From positions 930,001 through 994,000 of the forward strand of contig OY969789.1 in assembly GCA_963703085.1 (NCBI GenBank): a stretch of DNA of 64,000 bases, in the 5' to 3' direction. Below are positions 17,681-27,272 of this stretch, piece after piece. Made by a program: the position numbers and the translations under genes. Within the stretch, counting starts at the first letter, position 1, and each line of letters begins with the position of its first letter. Origin of the DNA: DATAEG01 sp963703085 (GTDB lineage: Bacteria > Actinomycetota > Actinomycetes > Mycobacteriales > Jatrophihabitantaceae). Below the pieces are notes generated by a model. The model did not search any database and was not told the origin of the DNA. It saw nothing but the letters and a program-made list of their open reading frames with translations.

Positions 17681-18729
17681 CGCGCGGCCTGTTCCCGTGA
17701 CGCGGCTCCGGGGCCGGCGAGTGCTGCGCTCAGCGCATGGCGCAAATCGTCGGGCAGTTCCGCCAGCATCGGGTAGCCGGTGCTCTCCCCGACCCGCTCG
17801 ACTGCCCGCGCGCCGCACCAGGCACCGCACTGGGCGGCTTCGGTCAGGTCGAGATCGAGCATGGTCGCGGCGAGGAATCCGGCGTTGAAGGCATCGCCGG
17901 CACCGACCGGATCGACCGAGGCGGTGATCGGCTCGGCAGGCACCGCAACTTCCTGCTCGCCACGCCAGACGACCGCGCCGGCCGCGCCCCGCTTGAACAC
18001 CGTGACCGAGGCTCGCAGCCCGCCCACTGCATCGCGCACCAGCTGCGGCTCATCGGTATCGAACAGCAACGTCGCGTCCTCCTCGGACAGCAGCAGCAGG
18101 TCGGCCTCGGCAACGAGCGCACCGAGGCGTTGCCGCGCGGTCTGGCGGTCGGGCCACAGCATCGGGCGGTAGTTCGGGTCGACGCTCACCACATATCCGC
18201 TGGCCCGCGAGCGGCGCACCATCGACTCGATTGCCTCTGCGGCACCGTCCGACAGCGCGGCCGTGATACCGGTGACGTGCACGACGGTGGGTACCGGCGC
18301 AGCGGTCGGCCACGGCGTCGGCCAGTCACTGCGGCTGAGCCGGGTTCCGGCGCCACCGTGCCGGTAATAGTGCGGCCGACGCAGCCCGTCCGGGAGCCAC
18401 TCCCGCAGATACAGCCCGGTCGGTGCGTCGGGATCCACCACGATCAGCGACGTGTCCACCCGCTCGCCGCGCAACGAGCGCAGCACCCGTCGGCCCAGTG
18501 GATCGTCGCCGACCCGACCCAACCAGCCTGAGGCGACGCCGAGCCGGCTCACCCCGATCGCGGTGTTGATCTCCGCTCCACCGGTCCACACGGTCAGCTC
18601 GTCGGTGTCCTCCAAGGCGACCGGCAGTTTGGGGGTGAGCGCGACCAGTGGGTCTCCGATCGCGAGCAGGAAAGGCGTCCGGGCCCGATCGCCGGCGAGC
18701 ACTCCGTCAGCCGGCGTGCGCGACGACAT
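17677..18729 (-). CDS. PfkB-family sugar kinase, 2-keto-3-deoxygluconate kinase-like
   Basis: A 350-aa ribokinase-fold kinase. The N-terminal GGAEINTAIGVSRLG motif binds sugar. DPNYRPMLW and LLLLSEEDA are close to KDG kinases. The C-terminal PVGAGDAFNAGFLA contains the catalytic Asp and anion hole. It would phosphorylate a keto-sugar acid such as KDG, but other PfkB substrates are possible. It overlaps ridA by 23 bases and the serine hydrolase gene by four, placing it in one transcript with the importer. Confidence 0.86.
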   Translation of the reverse strand: MSSRTPADGVLAGDRARTPFLLAIGDPLVALTPKLPVALEDTDELTVWTGGAEINTAIGVSRLGVASGWLGRVGDDPLGRRVLRSLRGERVDTSLIVVDPDAPTGLYLREWLPDGLRRPHYYRHGGAGTRLSRSDWPTPWPTAAPVPTVVHVTGITAALSDGAAEAIESMVRRSRASGYVVSVDPNYRPMLWPDRQTARQRLGALVAEADLLLLSEEDATLLFDTDEPQLVRDAVGGLRASVTVFKRGAAGAVVWRGEQEVAVPAEPITASVDPVGAGDAFNAGFLAATMLDLDLTEAAQCGAWCGARAVERVGESTGYPMLAELPDDLRHALSAALAGPGAASREQAAR

Positions 18730-19087
18730 CGATCTCCACGAGGATGCCGTTCAACGTCGACCCGACGGTGGTGCGCGCCGGCCGCGGCTCGGCGAACCGC
18801 GCGCGGTACACCCGGTCGAACTCGGCAAAGTCTTGATCGAGGTGCTGGAGGTGCACGGTCACCTTCACGACGTCGTCGAGGCCCATCCCGGCAGCGCGGA
18901 GGATCTCCTCGATGTGGTCGAGGACCAGTGCGGTCTGGGTCGCGACGTCGGTACCGACCACCGCACCGGTAGCGGGATCCAGCGGGCCCATGCCGGCGGT
19001 ATAGACGAACGGGCCGGCCACCCGAGCCTGTGAATACGCGCCGACGGGCGCCGGGGCAGAACTGGTTCTGATCGCTGCGTTGCTCAT
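18707..19087 (-). CDS. RidA/YjgF-family enamine/imine deaminase
   Basis: A 126-aa RidA-family protein. The core AGMGPLDPATGAVVGTDVATQTALVLDHIEEIL and the C-terminal ARTTVGSTL are present, including the arginine that in active RidA proteins binds the carboxylate of the imine substrate. RidA hydrolyses reactive enamine/imine products of PLP-dependent ammonia-lyases. That fits the threonine-synthase-like PLP gene in the same operon. The gene follows oppF by 31 bases and overlaps the kinase gene. Confidence 0.9.
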   Translation of the reverse strand: MSNAAIRTSSAPAPVGAYSQARVAGPFVYTAGMGPLDPATGAVVGTDVATQTALVLDHIEEILRAAGMGLDDVVKVTVHLQHLDQDFAEFDRVYRARFAEPRPARTTVGSTLNGILVEIDVVAHAG

Positions 19088-19118
19088 CGGGACGCTCCTC
19101 GGGGTGGGACGGACGGCT

Positions 19119-20192
19119 TCATCGGTCCGACGACGGCGGTCGGGCGCCCTCGGTGCGGCGCTGCTGCGCGGCGGCCAGCTCGGCGGTTGAGTCGACCGGG
19201 AAGAAGCAAGCCCCCAGATGACCGGGCGCGGCGATCTGCTCCAGCGGCGGACGCTGCTCGCGGCACTTGTCCCGGGCGAGCGGGCACCGGGTGCGAAACG
19301 CGCAGCCCGAGGGCGGGTTGACCGGTGAGGGCGGGTCGCCGGCCAGCACGACCCTGGTTCGGTGCCGCTCGATCTGCGGATCGGCCACCGGCGCAGCCGA
19401 CAGCAACGCCTGCGTGTACGGGTGCCGCGGACGAGCGAAAAGCTCTTCGGTCTCGGCGATCTCGACGATGCGCCCGAGGTACATGACCGCGACCCGGTCG
19501 GCGATCTGCCGCATCACCGATAGGTCGTGCGAGACGAACAGGTAGCTCAGTCCGCGCTCGCGCTGAAGTCGCCGAAGCAGCTGCAGGATCTGGGCTTGCA
19601 CCGACACGTCCAGCGCGCTGACGGCCTCGTCGCAGACGACCAGCCGCGGGTCCAGTGCCAATGCCCGTGCGATGCCGATGCGTTGCCGCTGGCCACCGGA
19701 GAACTCGTGCGGGTACCGGTCCTGCACCTGCGGGTCCAGGCCGACGGAGGTGAGCAGCTCGCCGACGAGCGCGCGGCGCTTGCCGGCGCCGGCGCGACCT
19801 CGTCGGGCCCGATGGTGGGTCACCAGCGGCTCGGCCACGATGTCATGCACCCGCATCCGGGGATTCAGGCTGGCGTACGGATCCTGTAGCACGATCTGCA
19901 GCTCGCGTCGGATCGGAATCATCTCGCGCCGGGAGAGATTGCTGATCTCGCGCCCGTCGAAATCGATCTCGCCGGAACTGGCGTCGATCAGGCGCAGCAC
20001 GACCCGAGTGAGTGTCGTCTTGCCGCAGCCGGATTCGCCCACCAGGCCGAGCGTCTCGCCCGGACGGATGTCCAGCGAGACGTCGTCGACGGCGAGCAGC
20101 TGCGCGCCCAGCGGTCCGCCCGCAGCCCGGGCCGGGTACCGCTTGCTGACGTTGCGCAGCGCCAACAGCGGACGAGCGTCGACCTCGGTCAT
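19119..20192 (-). CDS. oppF: Oligopeptide-type ABC transporter ATPase, OppF/DppF
   Basis: A 357-aa ATPase of the peptide/nickel importer family. Walker A is GESGCGKTT, the signature is FSGGQRQRIGIARAL, and Walker B is LVVCDEAVSALD. The C-terminal oligopeptide domain has the cysteine-rich motif CAFRTRCPLARDKC that holds an Fe-S cluster in some homologues. The start at 20192 overlaps the oppD stop (ATGA). It powers import together with OppD and the permeases dppB/dppC in the same operon. Confidence 0.95.
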   Translation of the reverse strand: MTEVDARPLLALRNVSKRYPARAAGGPLGAQLLAVDDVSLDIRPGETLGLVGESGCGKTTLTRVVLRLIDASSGEIDFDGREISNLSRREMIPIRRELQIVLQDPYASLNPRMRVHDIVAEPLVTHHRARRGRAGAGKRRALVGELLTSVGLDPQVQDRYPHEFSGGQRQRIGIARALALDPRLVVCDEAVSALDVSVQAQILQLLRRLQRERGLSYLFVSHDLSVMRQIADRVAVMYLGRIVEIAETEELFARPRHPYTQALLSAAPVADPQIERHRTRVVLAGDPPSPVNPPSGCAFRTRCPLARDKCREQRPPLEQIAAPGHLGACFFPVDSTAELAAAQQRRTEGARPPSSDR

Positions 20193-21211
20193 CGGATCCC
20201 CTTCGGCGCGGCGGGCATCGGGTCGGACAGCATCGCCAGGACGTCCTCCGGCGGCAGGATGCAGGCCGCCGAATGCCCCGGTGCCTTCATCTCCAGCGGC
20301 GGCAGGATCCGGGTGCACTCCGGCTGCGCGAGCAGGCAGCGCGGCTGGAACGGGCACCCGTCGGGCAGCAGCCGCAGGTCCGGCGGCGAGCCCGGGATGG
20401 GGTCCGCTACCGCACCGCGCGGCCGGTCGGCGCGCGGCACGGACCTCAGCAGCGCCGCGGTGTAGGGCATCATCGGCCGCGCGAACAGGTCGTCCACGGA
20501 CGCGCGTTCCACGCCGCGGCCGGCGTACATGACCAGTACGTCGTCGGCGGCCTGGGCCACCATGCCCAGATCGTGGGTGATGAGCACGATCGCCATGTCC
20601 AGCCGCGATTTCAGGTCGGCGAGCAGCTCCAGGATCTGCGCCTGCACGGTCACATCCAGCGCGGTCGTCGGTTCGTCGGCGATGAGGATCTTGGGGCGGC
20701 AGGCCAGCGCGATCGCGATCATCACCCGTTGCCGCATCCCGCCGGAGAACTGATGCGGATATTGCTTGGCCCGGTCCTCGGCGTTGGCAATGCCGACGTC
20801 ACGCAGCGCCTGCACCGCACGCGCCTTCGCATCGTGCCGGCTGATCTCTTCGTGCCGCAGCAGCGACTCGACGATCTGCGCGCCGACCGTGCGCACCGGG
20901 TTCAGGCTCGTCATCGGGTCCTGGAACACCATGGCGATGCCCTTGCCGCGGACCGACCGCAGCGCACGCTCCGGAGCGGTCAGCAAGTCCCGGCCCTCGA
21001 ACATGATGCGGCCACCGGTGTAGACGCACGGCGGCTGCGGATTCAACCGAAGCACCGACAGCGCGGTCGCTGTCTTGCCGCTGCCCGACTCACCGACGAT
21101 GGCCAGCGTCTTGCCCGCCTCGACCGTGAAGCTCAGCTCGTTGATCGCATGGACGGTCCCGGAGTCGACGCGGAACTCGGCCTGCAGGCCCTCGACTTCG
21201 AGCAGGCTCAT
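20189..21211 (-). CDS. oppD: Oligopeptide-type ABC transporter ATPase, OppD/DppD
   Basis: A 340-aa ATPase. Walker A is GESGSGKTA, the signature FSGGMRQRVMIAIAL, and Walker B ILIADEPTTALD. The C-terminal peptide-importer extension has CPFQPRCLLAQPEC. It overlaps the upstream M20 gene and the downstream oppF gene by four bases each, so the three are translationally coupled. Confidence 0.95.
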   Translation of the reverse strand: MSLLEVEGLQAEFRVDSGTVHAINELSFTVEAGKTLAIVGESGSGKTATALSVLRLNPQPPCVYTGGRIMFEGRDLLTAPERALRSVRGKGIAMVFQDPMTSLNPVRTVGAQIVESLLRHEEISRHDAKARAVQALRDVGIANAEDRAKQYPHQFSGGMRQRVMIAIALACRPKILIADEPTTALDVTVQAQILELLADLKSRLDMAIVLITHDLGMVAQAADDVLVMYAGRGVERASVDDLFARPMMPYTAALLRSVPRADRPRGAVADPIPGSPPDLRLLPDGCPFQPRCLLAQPECTRILPPLEMKAPGHSAACILPPEDVLAMLSDPMPAAPKGIR

Positions 21212-22383
21212 CGAGCTCCTCCGGCGTCGCTGGTCAGCAGATCCCTGGCGATGAGCTCGTAGACCGACACCGCGGCGATCACCTCGTCCGCGTTCACGAA
21301 CTCGTCCGGGCCGTGCGCCTGGGCGAGACTGCCCGGACCACAGATCACCGTCGGGATCCCGGCGTGGACGAGCTTGCTCATGTCGCAGCCGGCGTTGAAG
21401 CCGACGGCCTCGCCGGCAGGTTCACCGCTCACTCGGGCTACCGCGCCGAGCGCGGCCGTCACGACTCTCTGCTGGGCGGGCGTCTCCGACGGCACGGTCG
21501 CCACGATCACCTCCGGCGGGCCGACCACCAGTCCGGGCCGAGTGGTGCCGAGTTCGGCGAGCATGGCACTCAGTTCGGCGTCGCACCGGTCGTGCGTTTC
21601 GCCAGGCACCAGCCGGCGGTCGACGGTGAGCACACACTCGGCAGGCACGGTGTTCTGGAAGGTGCCGCCGGCGATGGTGGTGACCGTAATCGTGGCCGGG
21701 CCCAACGCCGGATGCGGATTCTCGGCGAGCCGACGGTTCTCCTGCTCGGTGGCGGCGACGAACGCGGCGGCATCGGCAATCGCATTACGGCCCAGCCAGG
21801 GCGACGCGCTGTGCGCGGCCGTGCCGGTGAAGCGCAAGGAGCGCATGTACGTGCCCTTGTGCGCGCGAGCGATCTGCAGGCCGGTCGGCTCTCCCACGAC
21901 GGCCGCAACGGCCTGCAGGCCGTCCCGTACCAACCGCAGACTGCCGAGACCACCGGCCTCTTCACCGACGACGGCCGTCAGCACCAGCTCCCCGGCCAGT
22001 CCTGCGGGCTGGCCCGCCAGCCGCTCCATCGCGGCGAGCATGGCGACCAGGCTGCCCTTCGCGTCGCAGCTGCCCCGGCCGGTCATCCGGCCGTCCCGGG
22101 TCACCGGCTCATAGGCGGGCGTGGTCCAGTCCTGCGCGGAGGGATCGACCACATCCATGTGGCTGTTGAACACCAGGCGTGGCCCGGCGCCGAAGTGCAG
22201 CGTCGCCAGCACGTTGTCCGCGCCGGCCCAGGCGGTCTGCCGCTGCACCGTCGCGCCCAGCTCGGCCGCCCATTTCTCGACCCAGTCGGCCACCAGCGCC
22301 GCGTCGCCGGGCGGGGTGGGACTAGGGATCGCGATGCAGTCGGCGAGCTGGGTCATCACGTCGGCCGGTTGCAAGCACCTCAT
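21208..22383 (-). CDS. M20-family metallohydrolase (ArgE/DapE-type deacylase)
   Basis: A 391-aa zinc amidohydrolase. Metal ligands lie in FNSHMDVVDPS and GRGSCDAKGS; the catalytic/metal pair is EE in VVGEEAGG. A dimerisation-domain region with KGTYMRSLRFTGTAAHSASP follows. Family members cleave N-acyl groups or small peptides in the cytoplasm. Within this operon it probably deacylates the imported substrate. The start at 22383 is set by the ATGA overlap with the PLP gene; an upstream in-frame ATG lies inside that gene. Confidence 0.91.
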   Translation of the reverse strand: MRCLQPADVMTQLADCIAIPSPTPPGDAALVADWVEKWAAELGATVQRQTAWAGADNVLATLHFGAGPRLVFNSHMDVVDPSAQDWTTPAYEPVTRDGRMTGRGSCDAKGSLVAMLAAMERLAGQPAGLAGELVLTAVVGEEAGGLGSLRLVRDGLQAVAAVVGEPTGLQIARAHKGTYMRSLRFTGTAAHSASPWLGRNAIADAAAFVAATEQENRRLAENPHPALGPATITVTTIAGGTFQNTVPAECVLTVDRRLVPGETHDRCDAELSAMLAELGTTRPGLVVGPPEVIVATVPSETPAQQRVVTAALGAVARVSGEPAGEAVGFNAGCDMSKLVHAGIPTVICGPGSLAQAHGPDEFVNADEVIAAVSVYELIARDLLTSDAGGAR

Positions 22384-23651
22384 CGGTCGGTCCCGCCTGC
22401 TCCGCCCAGCACGTCGAGCCACTGACCGGCGTCCGCGTCGACATCGCCGATCGGCTGCGGCGCGACCTGGCGCAGCGCGTCCGGCTGCTTCAGCGCCGAG
22501 CCGGTGATGACCGCCACGACGGACTCGCCGGAGCCGATGAGCCCACTCTCCCGTGCGTGCGCCAGCGCGGCCAGCGCTGCGGCCGCGGACGGCTCGGCGG
22601 AAACGGCCTGAGTGCCGAGCAGCCGCATCGCAGTGACGATCTCGTCCTCGGTGACACCGACGGCAGATCCGCCCGACTCACGCAGCGCGCGCAACAGCCG
22701 CCGACCACCGTGGATGAGGCTGTCCCCGGCGATGCTCTGGGCGATGGTCGCGCCGGCGTCGCCGACGATGCCGGCCGCGTCCAGCCCGCTGTCGAAGGCG
22801 TCGACCAGCGGAGCGCAGACGGCCGGCTGCACGCCGATCATCCGCGGAACCCGATCGGTCAGCCCGAGTTCGCGCAGCTCGCAAAAGCCCTTCCACGCGC
22901 CCCACAACCCGCCGCCGGTGCCGACCGGATGCACCATGACGTCAGGCACCGTTCCGTCCAGCTGCTCGTAGATCTCGTAGGCGTAGGTCTTCATCGCTTC
23001 GTGCCGGACCGGATTGACGAAGTTGACGAAGGAGTACTCGCCGCGGCGGGCGAGCTGGTCGAGCGCGTCGAAGATCTGCTTGCTGCTGTCGTAGTGCAGC
23101 CGGTAGACGCGCGCCCCGTAGAGGCTGATCGCGGCGACCTTGACGTCGTTCGCGGCGGCCTCGACGAACACGGTTGCCGGCATGCCGGCACGAGCGGCGT
23201 ACGCGGCGAAGGAAGCCCCTGCATTGCCGGAGCTGTAGGTGAAGCCTCGGCGGACGCCCAGGTGCTTGGCCATGCTGACGGCCAGGGAGAAACCGCGGTC
23301 CTTGAAGCTTCCCGTCGGCATCAGCGCGTCGTTCTTGAGCCACAGCCGGTCGAGGCCGAGTTGTGTGGCCAGGCCCGGCGCGGCCAGCAGCGGTGTGTCG
23401 CCTTCGCCCAGCGTGACCGCGGCGGCGTTCCCAGGTAGCGGCAACAGAGCGCGCCACCGCCACATGCCCTGGGCGCGCTCCGCGGCGGCCCGCTCGAAGA
23501 GATCGGCCGGCGCGCGTTGCAGGTCATAGCTGATTTCCAGAAGCCCTCCGCAGTGCGGGCACACGGACACCGGCTGATCCAACGACAGCTCGTGCGCGCA
23601 GTCGTCGCAGCGCAGCAGGGTGGCCAGACTGGCCGGTGCCGCAGTGCCCAT
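22380..23651 (-). CDS. Threonine-synthase-like fold-type II PLP enzyme with zinc ribbon
   Basis: A 423-aa PLP enzyme. The N-terminal zinc ribbon has C15, C18, C31 and C34. The substrate/phosphate region is LGEGDTPLL, and K117 in PTGSFKDRG should bind PLP. Sequence type is threonine synthase, but a biosynthetic role in a peptide-transport operon beside RidA and two deacylases is unlikely. A catabolic ammonia-lyase or beta/gamma-elimination is more plausible, which is inference. It overlaps dppC by one base and the M20 gene by four. Confidence 0.88.
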   Translation of the reverse strand: MGTAAPASLATLLRCDDCAHELSLDQPVSVCPHCGGLLEISYDLQRAPADLFERAAAERAQGMWRWRALLPLPGNAAAVTLGEGDTPLLAAPGLATQLGLDRLWLKNDALMPTGSFKDRGFSLAVSMAKHLGVRRGFTYSSGNAGASFAAYAARAGMPATVFVEAAANDVKVAAISLYGARVYRLHYDSSKQIFDALDQLARRGEYSFVNFVNPVRHEAMKTYAYEIYEQLDGTVPDVMVHPVGTGGGLWGAWKGFCELRELGLTDRVPRMIGVQPAVCAPLVDAFDSGLDAAGIVGDAGATIAQSIAGDSLIHGGRRLLRALRESGGSAVGVTEDEIVTAMRLLGTQAVSAEPSAAAALAALAHARESGLIGSGESVVAVITGSALKQPDALRQVAPQPIGDVDADAGQWLDVLGGAGGTDR

Positions 23652-24575
23652 CACCGGTACGCCTTCGGGTCCGCCACGTCGCGCAGCATGTCGCCGGTGA
23701 TGTTGATCGACAGCGTGGTCAGCATGATGGCCAGGCCGCTGAAGACCGAGATCCACCAGGCGCTGCGGATGTAGAGCTGTCCGTCGGCCAGCATGCCGCC
23801 CCATGTCGGGATGGTCGGCGGCACGCCGAGGCCCAGATAGCTCAGCGAGGCTTCCGCGACGATCATCGACGCCACCTGCAGCGTTCCGATGGTCATCAGC
23901 GGCGCGAACACGTTCGGGCGCAGGTGCCGCCACATGATCTGCAGGTCGCTCACCCCGACCGCGCGCGCCGCGGTGACGAACTCCCGCGACCGCAACGAGA
24001 GCACTTCGGCCCGGATCACCCGCGCGTAGGAGACCCATCCCGTCGCGCCCAGCACCAGGATCACGAACCACAGGCTGGGTCCGAGCACCGCGACAATGAC
24101 CAGGGCAAGCAGGATGGTGGGGAAGGACAGCTGGATGTCGGCCAGCCGCATGAACACCATGTCGACCCAGCCTCGGTAGTACCCGCACAGCATGCCGAGC
24201 ACCGCCCCGATCACCCCGGACATCACCGTGGCCGCCACTCCGACCAGCAGCGAAATCCGAGTCCCGTAGATGACCCGACTGAGCACATCGCGGCCGAGGC
24301 TGTCAGTGCCCAGCAGATGACCGCGGGAATGGCCGCTGCAGCCAGACCGGCGGCCGCAGCCGCTCGGTGAGTTGCTGCGCGGCCGGGTCATGCGGGGCGA
24401 TGAGCGGCCCGAAGATGCCGACCAGGATCACCACGAACAGGATCAGGACGGCGACTTGTGCGACCTTGTTGCGCCGCAGAGCCTTCCTGAGTGCGGAGAC
24501 GAAGAATCGGCTCGTCTGGCTGCCCTCGGCCGGGTCCCCGGCGGCGATGACGGCTGAATCGACAGTGGTGCTCAT
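23651..24575 (-). pseudogene. dppC: DppC-like peptide ABC permease, interrupted by a one-base insertion
   Basis: The N-terminal part (from ATG 24575, MSTTVDSAV, first membrane helix at LILFVVILVGIFGPLIAPHDPAAQQLTERLRPPVWLQ) and the C-terminal part (HLLGTDSLGRDVLSRV onward, with the EAA-type loop) are in different frames. The N-terminal frame stops at GHC-stop near 24303. The total length is one base more than a multiple of three. Removing one base near 24330-24342 restores a ~307-aa protein of normal DppC length reading WLQGHSRGHLLGTD. Either a recent lesion or a sequence error. Flanking overlaps with dppB and the PLP gene (one base each) are intact. Confidence 0.85.
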
Positions 24576-25561
24576 CAGCTCAACCTCACTCGCGGATCGA
24601 GGAACGCGTAGAGGATGTCGACGACCAGGTTCACCCCGACGAAGACGATCGCCAGGAACAGCACGGTCGCCTGCACCAGCGGGTAGTCCCGGTTGGTGAT
24701 GGCTTCGATGGTCAACCGGCCCACCCCGGGCCACGAGAAGACCTGCTCGGTGATGATCGCGCCGCCCAGCAGACTGCCGATCTCCAGCCCGACGATGGTG
24801 ACTACCGGCAGCGCCGCGTTGCGGATGCCGTTGCCGAGCACCACCCCCATCGGGGAGAGGCCCTTCGCCTTCGCGGTGCGGATGTGGTCCTCGCCCAGCA
24901 CGTCGATCAGCGACGAGCGCAACAGCCGGGCGATCATCGCCGCCGAGTACAGCCCCAACGTGACCGCCGGAAGGACCAGATGGTTCAGCCCACCCATCCC
25001 GGATGCCGGCAGCACCTGCAGCTCGACGGCGAAGACCAGGATCAGCACGATGCCGACGAAGAAGGCCGGCGTCGACTGCCCGACGAGCACGATGGCCATT
25101 ACCGAGCTGTCGGTCGCCTTCCCGCGCCGCAGCGCGGAGATGATGCCGGCCGGGATCGCGATCACCAGCGCGAACACCAACGCAGCGGTGGCCAACCGCA
25201 AGGTCGCCGGCAACCGGTTGGTGATCACATCGAGGGCCGGCTGCTGGAAGAACACCGATCGACCGAAGTTGAGGTGGAGCAGATCGTTCAGGTAACTGAC
25301 GTACTGCACGAACAGCGGTCGGTCATAGCCCAGGCTGTGCCGCAGTGCCTCTTCCTGCTGCACGGTGGCGCCCTCGGGCAGCAGCGCCTTCACCGGGTCG
25401 CCGGAGATCCGGATGATGAAGAACGACACCGTGGCGACGAAGAACAGCACCACCACGGTCTGTGCCAGCCGTTTCAGGATGAACAGCGCGAGCGGCCGGC
25501 GCTGCAGGAACCTCAGCGGCGCAAACCACAATGCGGGGCTCGCCGGCGCAGTAGCGGCCAT
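24575..25561 (-). CDS. dppB: Peptide-type ABC transporter permease, DppB
   Basis: A 328-aa permease of the peptide/nickel family. The N-terminal helix LKRLAQTVVVLFFVATVSFFIIRISGDP and the LGYDRPLFVQYVSYL segment are diagnostic. The later ENLVRTAKAKGLSP-type EAA loop is present as DHIRTAKAKGLSPMGVV. It starts one base after the binding-protein gene stop and overlaps dppC by one base. Confidence 0.94.
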   Translation of the reverse strand: MAATAPASPALWFAPLRFLQRRPLALFILKRLAQTVVVLFFVATVSFFIIRISGDPVKALLPEGATVQQEEALRHSLGYDRPLFVQYVSYLNDLLHLNFGRSVFFQQPALDVITNRLPATLRLATAALVFALVIAIPAGIISALRRGKATDSSVMAIVLVGQSTPAFFVGIVLILVFAVELQVLPASGMGGLNHLVLPAVTLGLYSAAMIARLLRSSLIDVLGEDHIRTAKAKGLSPMGVVLGNGIRNAALPVVTIVGLEIGSLLGGAIITEQVFSWPGVGRLTIEAITNRDYPLVQATVLFLAIVFVGVNLVVDILYAFLDPRVRLS

Positions 25562-27121
25562 TTACTTGGCTTTGGCCGACGCCATCGCGAGTACACCGTT
25601 GATGGGCATGGTCCAGTCGATGCCATCGCGCACCGCGTACACGTTGCTGGCGTGGTACAGGAAGATGTACGGAGCGTTGGTGCTCATCAACTGCTGCAGC
25701 TCGGTGAACGCCTTCTTCCGCTCGTCCGACACCAGCGACGTCTCCTCGACGTCGACGAGCCCATCGGCCTGCTTGTTGTGCCAGAGGCTCTGCCGGCGGT
25801 CCGAGCGGATCGTCGACTGGAGGTAACTCTCTCCGTCCAGCGTCCAGCCGGTGTTGCCGCTCAGGTACATCGGGCCCATCGCATGCGGGTTGCCGGAAAC
25901 CAGCAGCGACTTGAACTGAGTGGCGTCGATGATGTTCAGCTTGCACTTGACGCCGACCTTGCCGAGCTGGCCGGCCACCGCCTGGGTGATGTCCTTGTCG
26001 ACCGTCGATGCCGACAACTGGGTGGAGAAGCCGTCTTTGTAACCAGCGTCTGCCAGCATGCTCTTGGCCTTGTCGACGTCGTAGTCGAACGGCTTGATCG
26101 ACGGGTCGTAGCCGAATACCTGCTGCGGGAGCAGCGTGGCGGTGCGTTCCGCCGCGCCGCCGAGCACCGTATTGATCAAGGTCGGCACGTCGACCGCGTG
26201 GTTCAACGCGATGCGCACCTTTGGATCGGTGAGCGGACCGGAACTCAGCGTGTTCATCGCGACGTAGTACTCGCGCACCCCCGGCACCCGCTGCGTGCTC
26301 ACACCGGAGCCCTTGCCGAGTTGCGCTATCGCGTCCGGGGAGATGCCGGTGACGATATCCATCTCGCCGGACTGCAAGGCGGCGACCGCAGTCGCCGGCG
26401 TCGGGGTGATCTTGAAGGTGAGCGTCTTGAGCTGAGTCTTGGTACCCCAGTAGTTCGGGTTAGCCGCGAGGACGATCTGGTTGTCCTGCTGGCGGGACTG
26501 GAACGTGAAGGGACCGGTACCCACCGGGTGCGCTGCGAAGCCGTCGTCGCCCTTCTCCGCCAAGTACTTCGGCGGCACGACGACACCGCCGAACAGGGAG
26601 ACCTTCTCCGGGATGATCGGGTCGGATGCACTCATGATGAAGTCGACGGTGTGCTCGTCCACAACCTTGGCGCTCTTGACGTAGAGCAGCTCGACGATCG
26701 GCGACTTGGTCGCCGGGTTCTTCAGCCGATTGATGCTGAACGCGACCGCGGCCGCGTCGCACGGCTCGCCGTTGTGGAACTTGATGCCAGGCCGAATGGT
26801 GAAGCGCCACGTCTTCGGATCGACCGCCTTCCACGCCGTGGCGATCCCCCCGACGAGCTTGTTGCTCGCGTCCCGCGTGGTCAACGTGTCGAAGATGTTG
26901 CTGGCGACGCTCATGGACGGGATGTCGCCTTGCTTCTGCGGATCGAGCGACTTCACGTCGCTGGGCATCGATACCCGCAACTTGCCGTTGAACGAGCCGC
27001 CCCCGCTGTCTCCGCCGGAACTGCCGCCGCACGCCGCCAGCACACTGGGCAGCGTGATGCCGGCTGCTGCGACGCCGGTGAGTTTCAGGAAGCCACGACG
27101 ATCGAGATTCAACGCGCTCAT
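25562..27121 (-). CDS. dppA: Peptide-type substrate-binding lipoprotein, DppA/OppA family
   Basis: A 519-aa family-5 solute-binding protein. Residues 8-13 (RRGFLK) are a Tat motif; the lipobox LAAC places the lipid on Cys31. SMPSDVKSLDPQKQ and WRFTIRPGIKFHNGEPCDAAAV are family hallmarks. The start at 27121 has GAAGGGA seven bases upstream; a longer in-frame reading lacks a signal sequence. It is the first gene of the ten-gene operon and is divergent from iclR. Family members bind peptides but also chito-, cello- and other oligosaccharides, so the cargo is open. Confidence 0.93.
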   Translation of the reverse strand: MSALNLDRRGFLKLTGVAAAGITLPSVLAACGGSSGGDSGGGSFNGKLRVSMPSDVKSLDPQKQGDIPSMSVASNIFDTLTTRDASNKLVGGIATAWKAVDPKTWRFTIRPGIKFHNGEPCDAAAVAFSINRLKNPATKSPIVELLYVKSAKVVDEHTVDFIMSASDPIIPEKVSLFGGVVVPPKYLAEKGDDGFAAHPVGTGPFTFQSRQQDNQIVLAANPNYWGTKTQLKTLTFKITPTPATAVAALQSGEMDIVTGISPDAIAQLGKGSGVSTQRVPGVREYYVAMNTLSSGPLTDPKVRIALNHAVDVPTLINTVLGGAAERTATLLPQQVFGYDPSIKPFDYDVDKAKSMLADAGYKDGFSTQLSASTVDKDITQAVAGQLGKVGVKCKLNIIDATQFKSLLVSGNPHAMGPMYLSGNTGWTLDGESYLQSTIRSDRRQSLWHNKQADGLVDVEETSLVSDERKKAFTELQQLMSTNAPYIFLYHASNVYAVRDGIDWTMPINGVLAMASAKAK

Positions 27122-27206
27122 GTGCTGGTCCCTTCGGGGGGTACAGGCCGGACCTCGAGCCGATCGGGTGGCCTGCGGAGGAGGGGGGTTGCGTTCCGCC
27201 TGACGG

Positions 27207-27236
27207 ATTGCCATTCTCTACAACGAAATACAATCC
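27207..27236. promoter_or_regulatory. Candidate divergent promoter/IclR site between dppA and iclR
   Basis: The 151-base divergent gap contains an AT-rich block at ~27212-27236 with the direct repeat TACAA-CGAAA-TACAA, i.e. two TACAA units ten bases apart on one helical face. TACAAT also resembles a -10 element. It is the only AT-rich element in the gap and the natural place for IclR control of both directions. Assignment is positional. Confidence 0.35.
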
Positions 27237-27272
27237 GAAGAGGTGTGGACCTGTCAAGGGGAGTGTCGGCGA

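Noticed and set aside
22380..23651. Straight assignment as the housekeeping threonine synthase (thrC)
   Set aside because: Its operon partners are catabolic and no hom or thrB gene is near; sequence type alone does not prove the reaction.
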